64,000 nt of DNA, from NCBI GenBank assembly GCA_013350335.1, contig CM023537.1, forward strand, positions 48,792,111 through 48,856,110, read 5' to 3'. This document shows, piece by piece, positions 11,776 through 22,030 of this stretch (position 1 is the stretch's first letter; each line of letters opens with the position of its first letter). Source of the stretch: Chimonanthus salicifolius. Lineage: Eukaryota; Streptophyta; Magnoliopsida; Laurales; Calycanthaceae. The translations under genes and the position numbers were made by a program. The notes below the pieces were generated by a model. It worked only from the letters and a program-made list of their open reading frames with translations, made no database searches and had not been told where the DNA came from.

Positions 11776-13527
11776 TCAGTGCATGAACCCTTCTTTTCTA
11801 CCGAGCGACAAAATTAATCGCATAGCTACTGATAGCTACCGAGATGCATTTTTGTTGCGCCAGAGATAGAGGATATCGGCCTAGAAGTGAATACATAATA
11901 TAGGTTTACATAATAATACTAATGAAAGGGGTTTGTATCACTTTTAATTATGAAATTGGCATAAACATTACATCAAAACCTAGGGTCTAAATTTAACATG
12001 GAATCCCAACTTAGATTAAGTTTCAAAAACCTATTCTGGATTCCTCGGAAAATGCCTCGAAACCATGTACTGTGGCTTCATAACTTCCGAGCCACTATCT
12101 AAAATCTAGGTCTCTACAGAACCTTCAGAACTTGGGTTCTGTCCTTCGGCACTTCCGAAGTTCAGATCTCGGATCTTCCAAGCCTGCTTCTAAACAAAAA
12201 GCAGAAAAATAAAATAAAAATCATGAGTCTTGGTCTGCCTCAAAACCTACCGAGGTCTGCTCGGAACTGCCGAGCAGTTTGGAATGTCCGAAAGGGTCTC
12301 AAAACGTCATGTCTGACCCGTTGAGGCAGAAGTTCAACAGTTAGCCTCTGCTCCTTCGGTACCCCGAACTGAAGCTCGGAACTTCCGAAGTGTTACCTTC
12401 AGATCTTCTAAAGGATGATTCTCAGAACTTCCGAGAGTCGTCTTCTTCCTTTGTCACCTGTAACAGAGCAGTAATGGGACGGACTGTGTAAAATACGAAT
12501 CCAAAAATAGTGAGTTTTCTACATTTGTTTTCACACCCTTCTGGTTAGATGGACTCTTCAATGAGTCCTCTTTAATTTAGGAATAACTTGGACAATTTTA
12601 ACAGGAAAATCAGTGAAACACATGAAAATTCAAGTTTTCCACTAAACTTCAAATCTGATTTTAGGACTCAAATCTTAACCAAATTAACTTCTGTTTGATC
12701 CTAAACATGTTAGCATTTGAAAATAAATCTAAATGTTACATTCGCTCTGTAAATTGAGCAGAGTTTCAGTAGCTGGAAAAACTTCTATTTCAAAACAATG
12801 GTGGAAATTAAGTGAAGAAAAAGTAGGAAGAACAAAGAGAAAAGCAGGGAAACAATAGTTATTTCCACTGAGATTTGCTGGATTTAAATAGGCTCAGGGA
12901 AGGTAGACCAGTAGCTTTGCTACTGGTGTGGGAGATGAACATGATCTCCCGCAAGCAATGGGACTAAGCTGCCTGAATCATCAACGTACACTATTAGTTT
13001 GGCGCGTCACCTGCTACGCATGTGTTTTGAAAATTTTGTGTATTTGCAGTTGAGCCCTCCAAACTTATTTGCATTTAAGACCTAATTTTAGTATTTAACT
13101 ATTAAATGATTTAATTAATTTAATCCATTTGATCCAAAATATTGGGTTTTAAAATCTAAAATTACTATAAAATTGTGGAGATTTGTATTTTATCAAAATT
13201 ACTTGATTTAAACAAAATTCATGTTTTAACACTATTTACTTAATTTAATTTGTATTTATTTTAAGAGTTTAAAGTCTCTATTTTCAAAATCTGAAAATAT
13301 AAAACAATGAGTTAAAATAAAATCTAACAACGCATATTTTTCTTAAAAATTTTCAACTTCTAAAATTATTTAGGATAATCATTTCGTAGCTTTCGAGACC
13401 TTTTCGGGTAGTTTTTAATAACATTTTCTGAAATTAAAAATATAATAAAAATACTTATAAATTTCAGAATTTAAATCCTTAATAAGGAAATCAACATCAC
13501 TCAAACAATAATCAAACAATTATTTAA

Positions 13528-14808
13528 GGCCGCCCATTTAGACATCAGGTTTTTTTGTCACTAGACACCAGTTTTCGGATTTTGAGGGGAAATTACCATT
13601 TTGCCCTTCCGCTAAAAATCGTTCGAAGGATTCTGTGGATCATTTTCGAGATCCTTCGAAGGATACCTTGAAGTCTTATTTTCGAGATCCTTCGAAGGAT
13701 CCTTCGAGGGATCTCTTGATTCTAATGGTTCGAAGGGCCCTTCGAACGATCAGCCACATTTCAAATAAATCATTCGATCCTTCGAATGAATTGCTACAGT
13801 AACATTCAATTTAAATTTTATTTAAAACTTTAAAGTTATTTTCTAAGCACTATATATTTGTAAAATTTCTCAAATTGAATATCTGGGCTAATTACGATAA
13901 CATGATAAAAATACTTTAATAATTTAAGGTCTTTTGACTACTTCCAAATGCTTAAAATACAGTGTTTTACAAATGAGGGTATCCCTAGCTGTGCCGAAAA
14001 CACATTTGGAAGTGTCAAAAGACCTTAAAGTCTTAAAGTATTTTTATCAGGTTATTTTAATTAGTCCGGATATTCAATTTCAGAAAATTTTAGAAATACA
14101 CAGTGCTTGAAAAATAACTATCTATGTTTTAAAGGATATTTTATTATAGCAGTTATTCTTTAAAACATAGACAGTTATTTTTCAAGCTCTGTGTATTTCT
14201 AAAATTTCTCAAATTGAATATCCGGACTAATTAAAATAACTTGATAAAAATACTTTAAGACTTTAAGGTCTTTTGACACTCCTAAATATTTAAAACACAT
14301 ATTTTACAAATAAGGGTATCCCTAGGGTATGACGAAAACACATTTAGAAGTGTCAAAAGACCTTGAAGTCTTAAAGTATTTTTATCAGATTATCGTAATT
14401 AGTTGGATATTTAATTTTAAAAATTTTGGAAATACATAGTACTTAAAAAATAACTTTAAAATTTCAAAAGACATTTTACTGTTTAAATTTTTTAACTGAT
14501 ATTACTGTAGCTACAACATTTCATTCAAAGGATCTTCGAACGATTCGACTGTACAGTGAATCGTTTGAAGGAAGAGAAAAATCAACTAAAATATCTTTCG
14601 AATGATTCGACTGTGCAGTGAATCGTTCGAAGGAACGGAAAAATCAACTGAAAAATCCTTCGAACGATTCGACTGTGCAGTGAATCGTTCGAAGGAACTG
14701 AAAAATCGTCCGAAGGATAAAACGCGGGAGGGCAAAATGGTAATTTCCCTTCAAAACTCGAAAACTGGTGTCTAGTGACAAAAAAGCCTGGTGTCTAAAT
14801 GGGTGGCC
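13528..14808. mobile_element. Foldback TIR element, 1281 bp, 8-bp TSD, four alternating inverted modules
   Basis: Terminal inverted repeats of about 90 bp start GGCCRCCCATTTAGACA and run inward to ATTACCATTTTGCCCT. The target duplication TTATTTAA is exact at 13520-13527 and 14809-14816. The interior has no coding region. It is four modules of roughly 135-170 bp in forward-reverse-forward-reverse order (about 13828-13990, 13990-14140, 14160-14328, 14328-14464), each with AAGGTCTTTTGACA and CTCAAATTGAATATC or the reverse. TTCGAAGGAT-type palindromes fill both sides. The GG terminus, 8-bp TSD and long TIRs suggest a Mutator-like or hAT-like non-autonomous element. A relative lies at 50337-51375. 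Confidence 0.9.
14526..14715. repeat. 62-bp tandem repeat of perfect hairpins, three copies
   Basis: Units are spaced exactly 62 bp (GATTCGACTG at 14542, 14604 and 14666). The cleanest unit has a 14-bp stem, CCTTCGAACGATTC pairing with GAATCGTTCGAAGG, around an 11-nt loop. The array sits just inside the right TIR of the foldback element. Confidence 0.85.
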
Positions 14809-15022
14809 TTATTTAAACAATAAAATAACATTGTTAATGATAAATTACTATTTTGCCCTTCCAATTTAAATGAATTGGATCATCGAGCTATCGAATTCTG
14901 ATTGGGCCAAGTCCTGGACTTTTCACAAAGCCCTCACTATAATTTTCATGATTAACAGGTCAAATCATGATTTATTAAAATAAAACATATTAATTAAGCC
15001 TAATTTGAGTCAGGGTATTACA

Positions 15023-16384
15023 AGTTTTGTTGTATAAGCATTTAGATTAGACCAACAAAGTTTAATTAGCAAGAACCCCCAATTTTTATCCAAAGTTTAA
15101 CCCTAATCAAGGTAACCCAAGCTCACCCATGGCAAACCCCCAAGTTATCGAACCTTAATTTCATCAACTTACCATTTTCACAGAATCTCAACCTCTTATT
15201 AGGATTCTAAACCCAATTTAAGCTAAAACTTATCCCATGCAAAGCCCTATTTTTCCAATCTCTACTCTTCTCCATGGATTTTTATTCCAACTCCATTCCA
15301 TAGAAATCCCCAACATAACCCAACATTGGAGAGAAAGAAAAGTGGAAGAGTGAAGAAATTACGAAAATCCGAGTAGGAGGAAGTTTGAGATGAGTCTAAC
15401 TCTAATCTCTTGCATGCAGTGGAAGGTTGGGAGGGAAAGAGGAACAAGGAGTGTCTAGTTTAGTTGGAAGAGAGGTGCTCTCGGTGAAGGAGAGGGTTAG
15501 AAGAAGGTAGGACTAAAAAATCACGTCAAATGGGGTTTAAATATCCAAGTTTAAGTTGTACGTCGGTCAGACCGATGGCACTATCGGTCGAACCGACAGT
15601 GCACAGAACTCTCTCTACTTGCTCTCTGAAGGTCGGACCAACAACGCCTATCAGTCGAACCAACAAAGACCTAATTCTCTGGTTGGTATTCCTCTCAACC
15701 CCAGTCCAAACTTTGCTCACTGAAGGTCTGAGCGTCACCACCATCGGTTCCACCGATATTTATCGGTCGAACCGACATACAAACCACTTTTATTATTTCT
15801 CTTATTTTCCAATTTCTTCCACTTGGTTATTTTAAATCTGGGCTTTGGGACATTTGCCCAACAGGTGCGACCCCGTGGGACCATTAGACACCTCTCTCGT
15901 GTAAACTAAATCCATTAATTAAAATTAGAGTAATTTAAAGGTCGAGCCGTTGCACTCTCTCACTCTTGATCCTCTTTGGCTCTCAATCCTCACCGATTTC
16001 GATACTCTCCAACTCTTGATATTAAAAGATCAGTTGGATTAAGATCAATAAAAATATTTTTAAATAAAATTTTATCTTTGATACTAAGCTAAAAATAAAT
16101 AGCTGAATTTAGAATCATAACATTTTATTAAAAAGCATCTTCAAATTTTTTTTATCTATTTTACAAATTTATATCAAATTCAATGTATTTTTCAAATTTA
16201 AGATAAGAATTTATTGAGTCAATTTGGGTCACGTTAGATTTTCGGGCCCCTAGGTCAAGCCAAATTGAGTTGTATCATTCTAATTATCAAATCGAATCGA
16301 GTCAGATCAGACTCAACTATTTTTTGTATTAGTTTGAAATGGGTTTCTCAACCCGCTCACCTCCAAATGTACATATAAGGCCAA
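15023..16384. other. Non-coding stretch with GGTCGAACCGAC palindromes, LTR-like
   Basis: Between 15540 and 15780 the palindromic phrase CGGTCGAACCGAC and relatives recur several times. At 15940-15954 the sequence GGTCGAGCCGTTGCA resembles the end of the long LTR at 44807-49345 (GGCCGGACCATTACA). The region may be the outer part of another long LTR into which 10391-15022 inserted. A matching left end was not found. Confidence 0.35.
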
Positions 16385-16539
16385 ATGGGCGATCCATGCC
16401 CTGACGACCCACGATGTTCTCTGTATCCAGTTAGATTCTTCGAATATCTTTTTCAAATGTTTCGTTTTTCAACGATAAAAGTTTATCTATTTATTATTCT
16501 CTATAATTTTATTTTTATACTGTTCAAACGTCAAACTCG

Positions 16540-16770
16540 TGCAGCTGAGGTCGGAAAGTTTAAGATTCGTTAGGTGAAGTAGTCACGCGTCGGCGAACTT
16601 GAGAAGAAAAACACGATCTGGTGAGACAGACGCCCAACTCAAGAAGAAAAATAATACTCTTTCAACCGACCAAATAAGGAGGAACCTCTCTCTCTCTCTC
16701 TCTAATTCCTGAGAGAGGAGAGTCGAAGCATTTCAACGATAATTATCTGCTCTTTCTTAGGCAAGTGTCT
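16540..16770 (+). other. Possible 5' non-coding exon of an unidentified transcript
   Basis: A TATAATTT lies near 16502. It is followed by a purine-rich leader, a (CT)10 pyrimidine patch at about 16686-16704 and a sharp switch to T-rich, intron-like DNA after about 16770. The switch point reads TTAGGCAAGTGT, which would be a consensus GC-type donor (AG then GCAAGT). This looks like a plant leader exon and intron 1, possibly of the L18a-like gene downstream, but no coding exon links them. Weak, context-only evidence. Confidence 0.25.
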
Positions 16771-17894
16771 CTCTCACTCTCTTCTTTTGTTGATTGAAAA
16801 TTCACAGCATCGTGGATTTGTCTACCTTTCATGAGTTTTTTTTTTCTGTTTTATTTCCTTTTTAAGCTTTTTTCAATTTGGTATGATGAATTTCATGCTT
16901 TTGTGCTCTTTTTTACCATATAAAATAATTTGCTTTTTGGGTTGGGAATTTGAAATTTGTTGTTTTTCCCAGAATTTGTAAGTTTATGAGCAATATTTGA
17001 AATTAATAGAACAGATTTTTTATTTTTTTGGGTTTGCAATTGGTTTGGATGTTATGTTTTGTGGCTAATGGTTTTCAATTTGGCTTATCGATACACGATT
17101 GGAGGCAGAGAGGATTTGGAGAATAGATTGGATGGAGATTTTTTTTTTTTTTATTCTGTTGTCACTGATTATAATGATTTGGAGTGAAAATGGAATGAAC
17201 AAGTATTCCTACCATTGTTGTTTTCTGATTTATGTGTAACCCAGAATACTTGGTTCACATAATATTCTGTTGTCATTTATCAAACCACTTGTAACTGATG
17301 ATTGTTTGAGTGGAAAACCATGATAATATTCCATTACTACCTGCAAATATCTTGATCTACAACTGGAAAGGCTTAAGTTCTTTGTTCTGTGAATCGATCA
17401 TTTTTTTTGCTGTATTTACCTGCAATCTCCAACGGTTTGTTTGGTGAGGTGATCTTTTCACCTGTACAACTCAAATCCATAATTAGTGGTCACTGCTTAT
17501 GACTGTGAGCATCTTCAGAATATGCTATGGGTTCTTACAGGAGAATTTGTTTGCTGGTTTTTAAGATCCCAGATTTTGACATCCCTTGGTTGCAGAGCAG
17601 GAACTTCTGAAAAAGGAATCTTACCTCCATATGCCTAAACACATAAACCAAAATATTTTTCTACTGTTGTGCCAAACAAAGTATAAAATATTATTGCACT
17701 GTGTCATCTCCTATTGTTTTAGCGATATTCATCGTTTTTAGTTGCAAGTCTTGGCCAATTAAATTATCATCGTTATCATCATTATCCTCACAATTTTCTT
17801 TGGTGTTGGCTTTTTAGGTTCTACTTTTCATTTACTCTTTTAAAAGCTCCAGTCACTCCATGGTGTCATGTCCTTAACCCTGTTGATAAGTTTC
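16771..17894. other. T-rich intron-like stretch, no gene seen
   Basis: Long T runs and low GC are typical of plant introns. No ORF, splice-bounded coding segment or repeat termini were recognised. Confidence 0.4.
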
Positions 17895-18112
17895 TAAATG
17901 GGCCCTGTTAGGACCGTGGGCCCCCCTCACACACAACAATATTGTTCGCTTTGCCAACCAACACATGGTCCCCGCCACCCCCACAGGGTCTTGGGCACAT
18001 CGCAATACGGGCTCACAACTTTAAAACGCGTTGTTGTATGTAAGGGAGACGACCCCTTCAAATAAGCACCCACACCTTGTACCTCCTAACTGATGTGGGA
18101 CTTTTTCACCCA
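17895..18112 (-). repeat. Dispersed repeat with an RTCCCACATC element
   Basis: Read on the minus strand it starts AGTCCCACATCAG (plus 18090-18102), then GTGCTTATTTGAAGGGG, ACGCGTTTTAAAGTTGTGAG, AAGCGAACAATATTGTTGTG and ends near GGTCCTAACAGGGCCC. The order (cytosine-rich USE-like start, ACGCGTTTTAAA, AAGCGRAYAATATTGT) matches a repeat type widespread in plants. The AAGCGGATAATATTGTGC part also occurs at 40340 and 42230. The USE-like box resembles the upstream element of plant snRNA promoters, but no snRNA follows. Confidence 0.5.
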
Positions 18113-18361
18113 ATCGCTACATTTTATATTTCCTCGGAACTCAGAAGTAGACAGTTTTGAATAGAAAATTGTATGACTACACTTTTCTTATGTTTTTCTC
18201 ATTTTGGAACTTTTAATCTCTACTACTTTTGGAGAGAGTGAGAAAGAGAGAGATCTCATCATGATTAAGCGTCTTGAGCAAGATAGAGAGACAGAGATTT
18301 CATCATGATTTAACTTTCTGATATAAGTTTGGAGAAGAAGGTTGTGTGACCACTCTTTTCT
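18113..18361. other. Short non-coding stretch with a local duplication
   Basis: The phrase GAGATYTCATCATGATT occurs twice (about 18251 and 18296) with similar flanks. Nothing else is seen before the LTR element. Confidence 0.4.
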
Positions 18362-18759
18362 TGATGTAGGACATGGACACGGACGATCCCCGTGGATCCA
18401 CTTCTATTTTTTGTTTTCTTTATTTATATTTATTTTATTTAGCAAGTTTGAGTAGAATAGGATTGTTATTTTCGTTTGAGATTTTAATCTCTTAATTTTT
18501 GTTAGTTTCTGTTTGGATAGAATCCTAGTTTAGTAAGGAGGGCAGGTCGGTGGCTTTCCCGTTTTAGATTCTTATGTTATTTTCGAGTTAGTGTTTTCCT
18601 ATAAATATCTACGGATGTAATAGATATGCAACTCACGATGGATTAATAAAAATTATCTTAAGTCATAGCCTTTTCCTATCTTCTTTCTTCTTCTCCTATT
18701 TGTGCCAAGTTGCATACCATTCTTCTTCTCCTGCCCAGTTGCAGGCTGCTCCCGCATCA
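18362..18759 (+). repeat. 5' LTR of the 18.4-kb non-autonomous element
   Basis: 398 bp with TG...CA termini. It is identical in length to the 3' LTR and highly similar throughout. Confidence 0.9.
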
Positions 18760-18860
18760 ATTGGTTCATAGTCAAGTTTCTCTGTATCTCTGTTCTACAT
18801 AGACGTCCTCGATTAGAGCCGAGTCCTGCCTTATCAGGGCGATCCTATTCGGTTCACAAA

Positions 18861-18896
<36 letters not shown>

Positions 18897-20016
18897 ATAT
18901 CACTGCGTTATCATGGACTGTTCTTGTTCTCTGTCCTCAATTTTGAAAAAAGAAAAAAAACTAGAATCCACCCACCGTCCCTGCTTCAGTCACTCTCTTC
19001 CCATTGCAAAAAGGAAAAAAAGAAAAAGAAAAAGGAATAATAGAGAAGACGATCTCACCTCTGCTACTCCAAGGTTTCCGCCCCCTACTGCTAACAGTCC
19101 CTACTCGATCGCCTCTTCCATACAGTTAGTTCCGCCACTGCTTCTTCTATTTTCACTCTTCCGATTAGCCTCTTCCTTGCACTAGGTACTGCTGACGACT
19201 TCTTCTCATCTTCTTCCTACGACTCTTCTTCTCTTCTTCCCTCTCTCCTTCCTGCGATTCCATCCCTTCTCCATCTTCTTTGTTTCCGCTACCATCATTG
19301 TCGCCCAGTCCTATTCGTGTTTTCCCCCTTTCATTTTATCCCTTTCTTACCGCACGCGTCAAAAACTTACTCTTTTAAGTCATCCTCTGCACGTGACTAC
19401 CGTCCCCCCTTATATAATACCCCACGTGACTTCTTCCTTTTTAGTAAGTTCTGTCGTGTGCCCCAGTTATTCAGCCCAGTTCACCCCATTTCACTAAGTC
19501 CCTTAGTTTTGACCGAGCCCATGGCCCTTTGTCTCTTCACCTGTTGACCACCTATTTGACTCCTTTGATCAACCCTCTCTCCATGCCTTCCCATTGGGTC
19601 ACACCTTCCCCATCCATTAAACCAATTCGTCGGTCCTCATCATACTTTCCATCTAATCCCATCACATACCCATCTAACCCATATCATGAACCCTATAATT
19701 ACCACTCAGTTCCTTCCTCTTCCCATTCACCTAATCACCAAGTTCTTTCCAACCCCCGACCCACTCCACCCATCGTGTCTTGGACTTTGTGATACCTCGA
19801 TCTGATCACCCGCATCACGCAGACCCGATCGCATCTAACATCAATGGTGATCAATTTCTCAGCCAATCTGAGTTCAACAAAATTAAATTCGAGTTCAAAG
19901 AAGTTCTATATGAATTTAAGTTTGAAATTCTCTTTGAATTGCGATCTGACTTTCAAGAATTTTTACAATAATTTAGAGAACTATTGCTCGGCAGAAAATA
20001 AAGAGACACGACGAAG

Positions 20017-20583
20017 GTGAACAAACACTTGAACTATGTGCTTGCTTCCTCGAGCTGCATGCCAACTCCTTCTCCAGCGTCACCATCGAAGTTCGTGCCT
20101 ACACTAGAGTTTGACTCAAAGTTCATGCCTGCTTCTCCAGAAGTCGTGACCCCACAGACTTTGCCTGTCTTGGAGAATGAGCCAGTTGTGTTGTCGGCAC
20201 TACAATCGATGCAACCGCCGAGTGTTGAACCTCCACCACCACCAATTCCAACACCTTCATCACCTCCCCCACCACCATTGCAAATTACCCAACCATCTCC
20301 CATACCCGAACCCCATCCCATTACGGATACCAAGAATTCATCTATGGTTATTCATACATTCTCATCACCTCCTATCCTTTCATTGGTGCCTCATTCGACA
20401 GACCATCAAGAACGTGTCATCACTTCAGTGCCATATGAAGACTCATTTGCATTCAGCGTGGTTCGTCCATGCTTGAGCCCGTTTGTGGTCCTTCGCTTTT
20501 TCGTCCCCACAGAAAGAAAGTTCTCATCGTCCGTGCGTTGCAAGTGCAATTCCAAGCTTTGTCATTCGCATCTTTGGACTTGA
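20017..20583 (+). CDS. Uncharacterised Pro/Ser-rich ORF in the non-autonomous LTR element
   Basis: The frame runs 188 codons from ATG 20017 to the TGA at 20581-20583. It is rich in Pro and Ser (runs such as PPPPPIPTPSSPPPPP), with no recognisable gag, protease or polymerase motif. It sits in the 3' half of the element's interior. Low-complexity composition keeps stops rare by chance, so coding is doubtful. It may be a decayed or chimeric segment carried by the element. Confidence 0.2.
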   Translation: MNKHLNYVLASSSCMPTPSPASPSKFVPTLEFDSKFMPASPEVVTPQTLPVLENEPVVLSALQSMQPPSVEPPPPPIPTPSSPPPPPLQITQPSPIPEPHPITDTKNSSMVIHTFSSPPILSLVPHSTDHQERVITSVPYEDSFAFSVVRPCLSPFVVLRFFVPTERKFSSSVRCKCNSKLCHSHLWT

Positions 20584-20658
20584 TCTTCATCTTTGTTTGG
20601 TGCTGTGTGCTTTTGCTGATTTCAACTTGAGGACGAGTTCTTTTCAAGACCGGGGGAC

Positions 20659-21056
20659 TGATGTATGACACAGACAAGGACGATCCCCACGGATCCACTT
20701 CTATTTTTTATTTTCTTTATTTATATTTATTTTATTTAGCAAGTTTGAGTAGAATAGGATTGTTATTTTCGTTTGAGATTTTAATCTCCTAATTTTAGTT
20801 AGTTTTCGTTTGGATAGAGTCCTAGTTTAGTAAGGAAGCCAGGTCGGTGGCTTTCCTGTTTTAGATTCTTATGCTATTTTAGAGTTAGTGTTTTCCTATA
20901 CTTACCTACGGATGTAATAGAGATGCAACTCACAATGGATTAATAAAAATTATCTTAAGGCATAGCCTTTTTCTATCTTCTTTCTTTTTCTCCTATTTGT
21001 TCCAAGTTGCAGACCATCTTCTTCCTCATGCCTAGTTGTAGGCTGCTCCCGCATCA
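20659..21056 (+). repeat. 3' LTR of the 18.4-kb non-autonomous element
   Basis: 398 bp, preceded by a G-rich tract (CCGGGGGAC) that can serve as polypurine tract. Confidence 0.9.
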
Positions 21057-21201
21057 TTTCTTGTATTGGAATTTGTTCTATACTACCTTTTGGACTTACG
21101 CAGATTTTTGGTGTAGTTGTTTCTTCTTTATAGAATGGACCTATTTAGAACCTAGGAGTGGGGTGGGGGAAGAGAGAGTTGGAGACTTTCCATTGTCATC
21201 T

Positions 21202-22030
21202 TGATGTAGGACTCGCAGTAGGCTAGCGACCCATTTAGTATTTACTATTTTTGTATTTTCACATTATTTTTAATTTAGAATTCTTGTGTCAAAAGGAAGC
21301 CAGGTCAGTGACTTTCCTAGTTGGTTTAAGAGTCCAAATAAGATTAGAAGTCGTAAACGAATTGGAAACCACTCATGTGGCATTCCAAATTCGTCTAGGC
21401 TAGTCGGTCATAGAGTCTTTTTCTATTTTTGTTTTCTTATAAATAGTTGTGGATATAAGGGAGGGATTCACCTCTTTTCGAAATTATGAAATAAGATTAA
21501 GATTTGCTTATCTGCCGTCAAGCACCGAGTTGACTTCAACCTTCTGCCACTACTGCAGGCACATATTCCATCGCTGGCTTGCTCCAGTCTCTTATCATCG
21601 TTGATTCTAGGCATAATCCCAGAGGAGATAACCCATCCCTGATTCTTCTTGGGCTTTATCCCAAGTTCGTCGTCACCTCCGCCTTTGCTACTCGAAGCCT
21701 CCTTCTTCTAGCAGCAGATTCGCTTCTCACCTTCGTTCATAACCTAGGTATTCATCTCCTACTCCTTCGCCTCTTCTTCCTCTTCGATTCCTTTTTCTCC
21801 ATCTTTCACCACTTCTGTCGCTGCCCCTTTTCGTTTTCCCCTTGTCTTTTTTCTTTCTCCCCCTTCGTATTTCACCTAAAAGCAGCCCTAAAGCCCATTC
21901 GCCACACATGCCAGCACCACCCTTTTAAGTTACTCCCCACACGTGTGACAAGTTGTGTGCATGTGTGACCCGATAATCGTCGGGACTGACTTGATTTGAT
22001 TTTTTTATCCCCGCTTCCGCTACATTACAT
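21202..22030 (+). mobile_element. Truncated relative of the 18.4-kb LTR element
   Basis: The block begins TGATGTAGGAC, like the LTR upstream, and shares AAGGAAGCCAGGTCAGTGACTTTCC (versus GGTCGGTGGCTTTCC) and the CTATAAATA-like transition. A C/T-rich leader with CTCCTTCGCCTCTTC follows, resembling the first element's interior. No second LTR is found before 22.4 kb, so it is either cut short or too diverged. Boundaries are approximate. Confidence 0.45.

Larger units (their letters stand above)
10391..15022 (-). mobile_element. Solo-LTR-like unit of a long Ty3/gypsy (Del/Tekay-like) family
   Basis: The unit begins TGTAACGCCCTGACTCGAA and ends with the near-perfect inverse (GAGTCAGGGTATTACA). 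Flanks are GGTTT (10386-10390) and AGTTT (15023-15027), a 5-bp duplication with one mismatch. No internal direct repeat of the ends is seen, so a solo LTR of about 3.35 kb plus a nested 1.28-kb element fits best. No polyprotein motifs occur. Degenerate tandem repeats lie near 11050-11160 (GGCCGGTA phrases) and 11640-11790. The minus orientation is inferred from motif order compared with 1-1784. Confidence 0.55.
18362..21056 (+). mobile_element. Non-autonomous LTR retrotransposon, 2.7 kb, exact TSD TTTCT
   Basis: Two 398-bp LTRs (18362-18759 and 20659-21056) start TGATGTA and end GCTCCCGCATCA. They differ at only a few percent of sites by eye. TTTCT flanks both sides (18357-18361, 21057-21061). 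The 1.9-kb interior has no gag-pol motifs, only (AG)15 at 18865-18894, several Pro/Ser-rich frames, and a 3' end TTGAGGACGAG...CCGGGGGAC that resembles the tail and polypurine tract of gypsy chromoviruses. The primer site after the 5' LTR (TTGGTTCATAGTC) is unusual. Confidence 0.9.

Noticed and set aside
14526..14715. Regularly spaced repeats that superficially look like a CRISPR array
   Set aside because: Plant nuclear context, only three units, repeats and spacers all alike, inside a TIR element.
18090..18102. USE-like box suggesting a U-snRNA promoter
   Set aside because: No TATA box at the snRNA spacing and no snRNA sequence follows; the box belongs to a dispersed repeat.
20034..20333. 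Gly-rich minus-strand frame
   Set aside because: Shadow of the Pro-rich plus-strand frame in the same LTR element.
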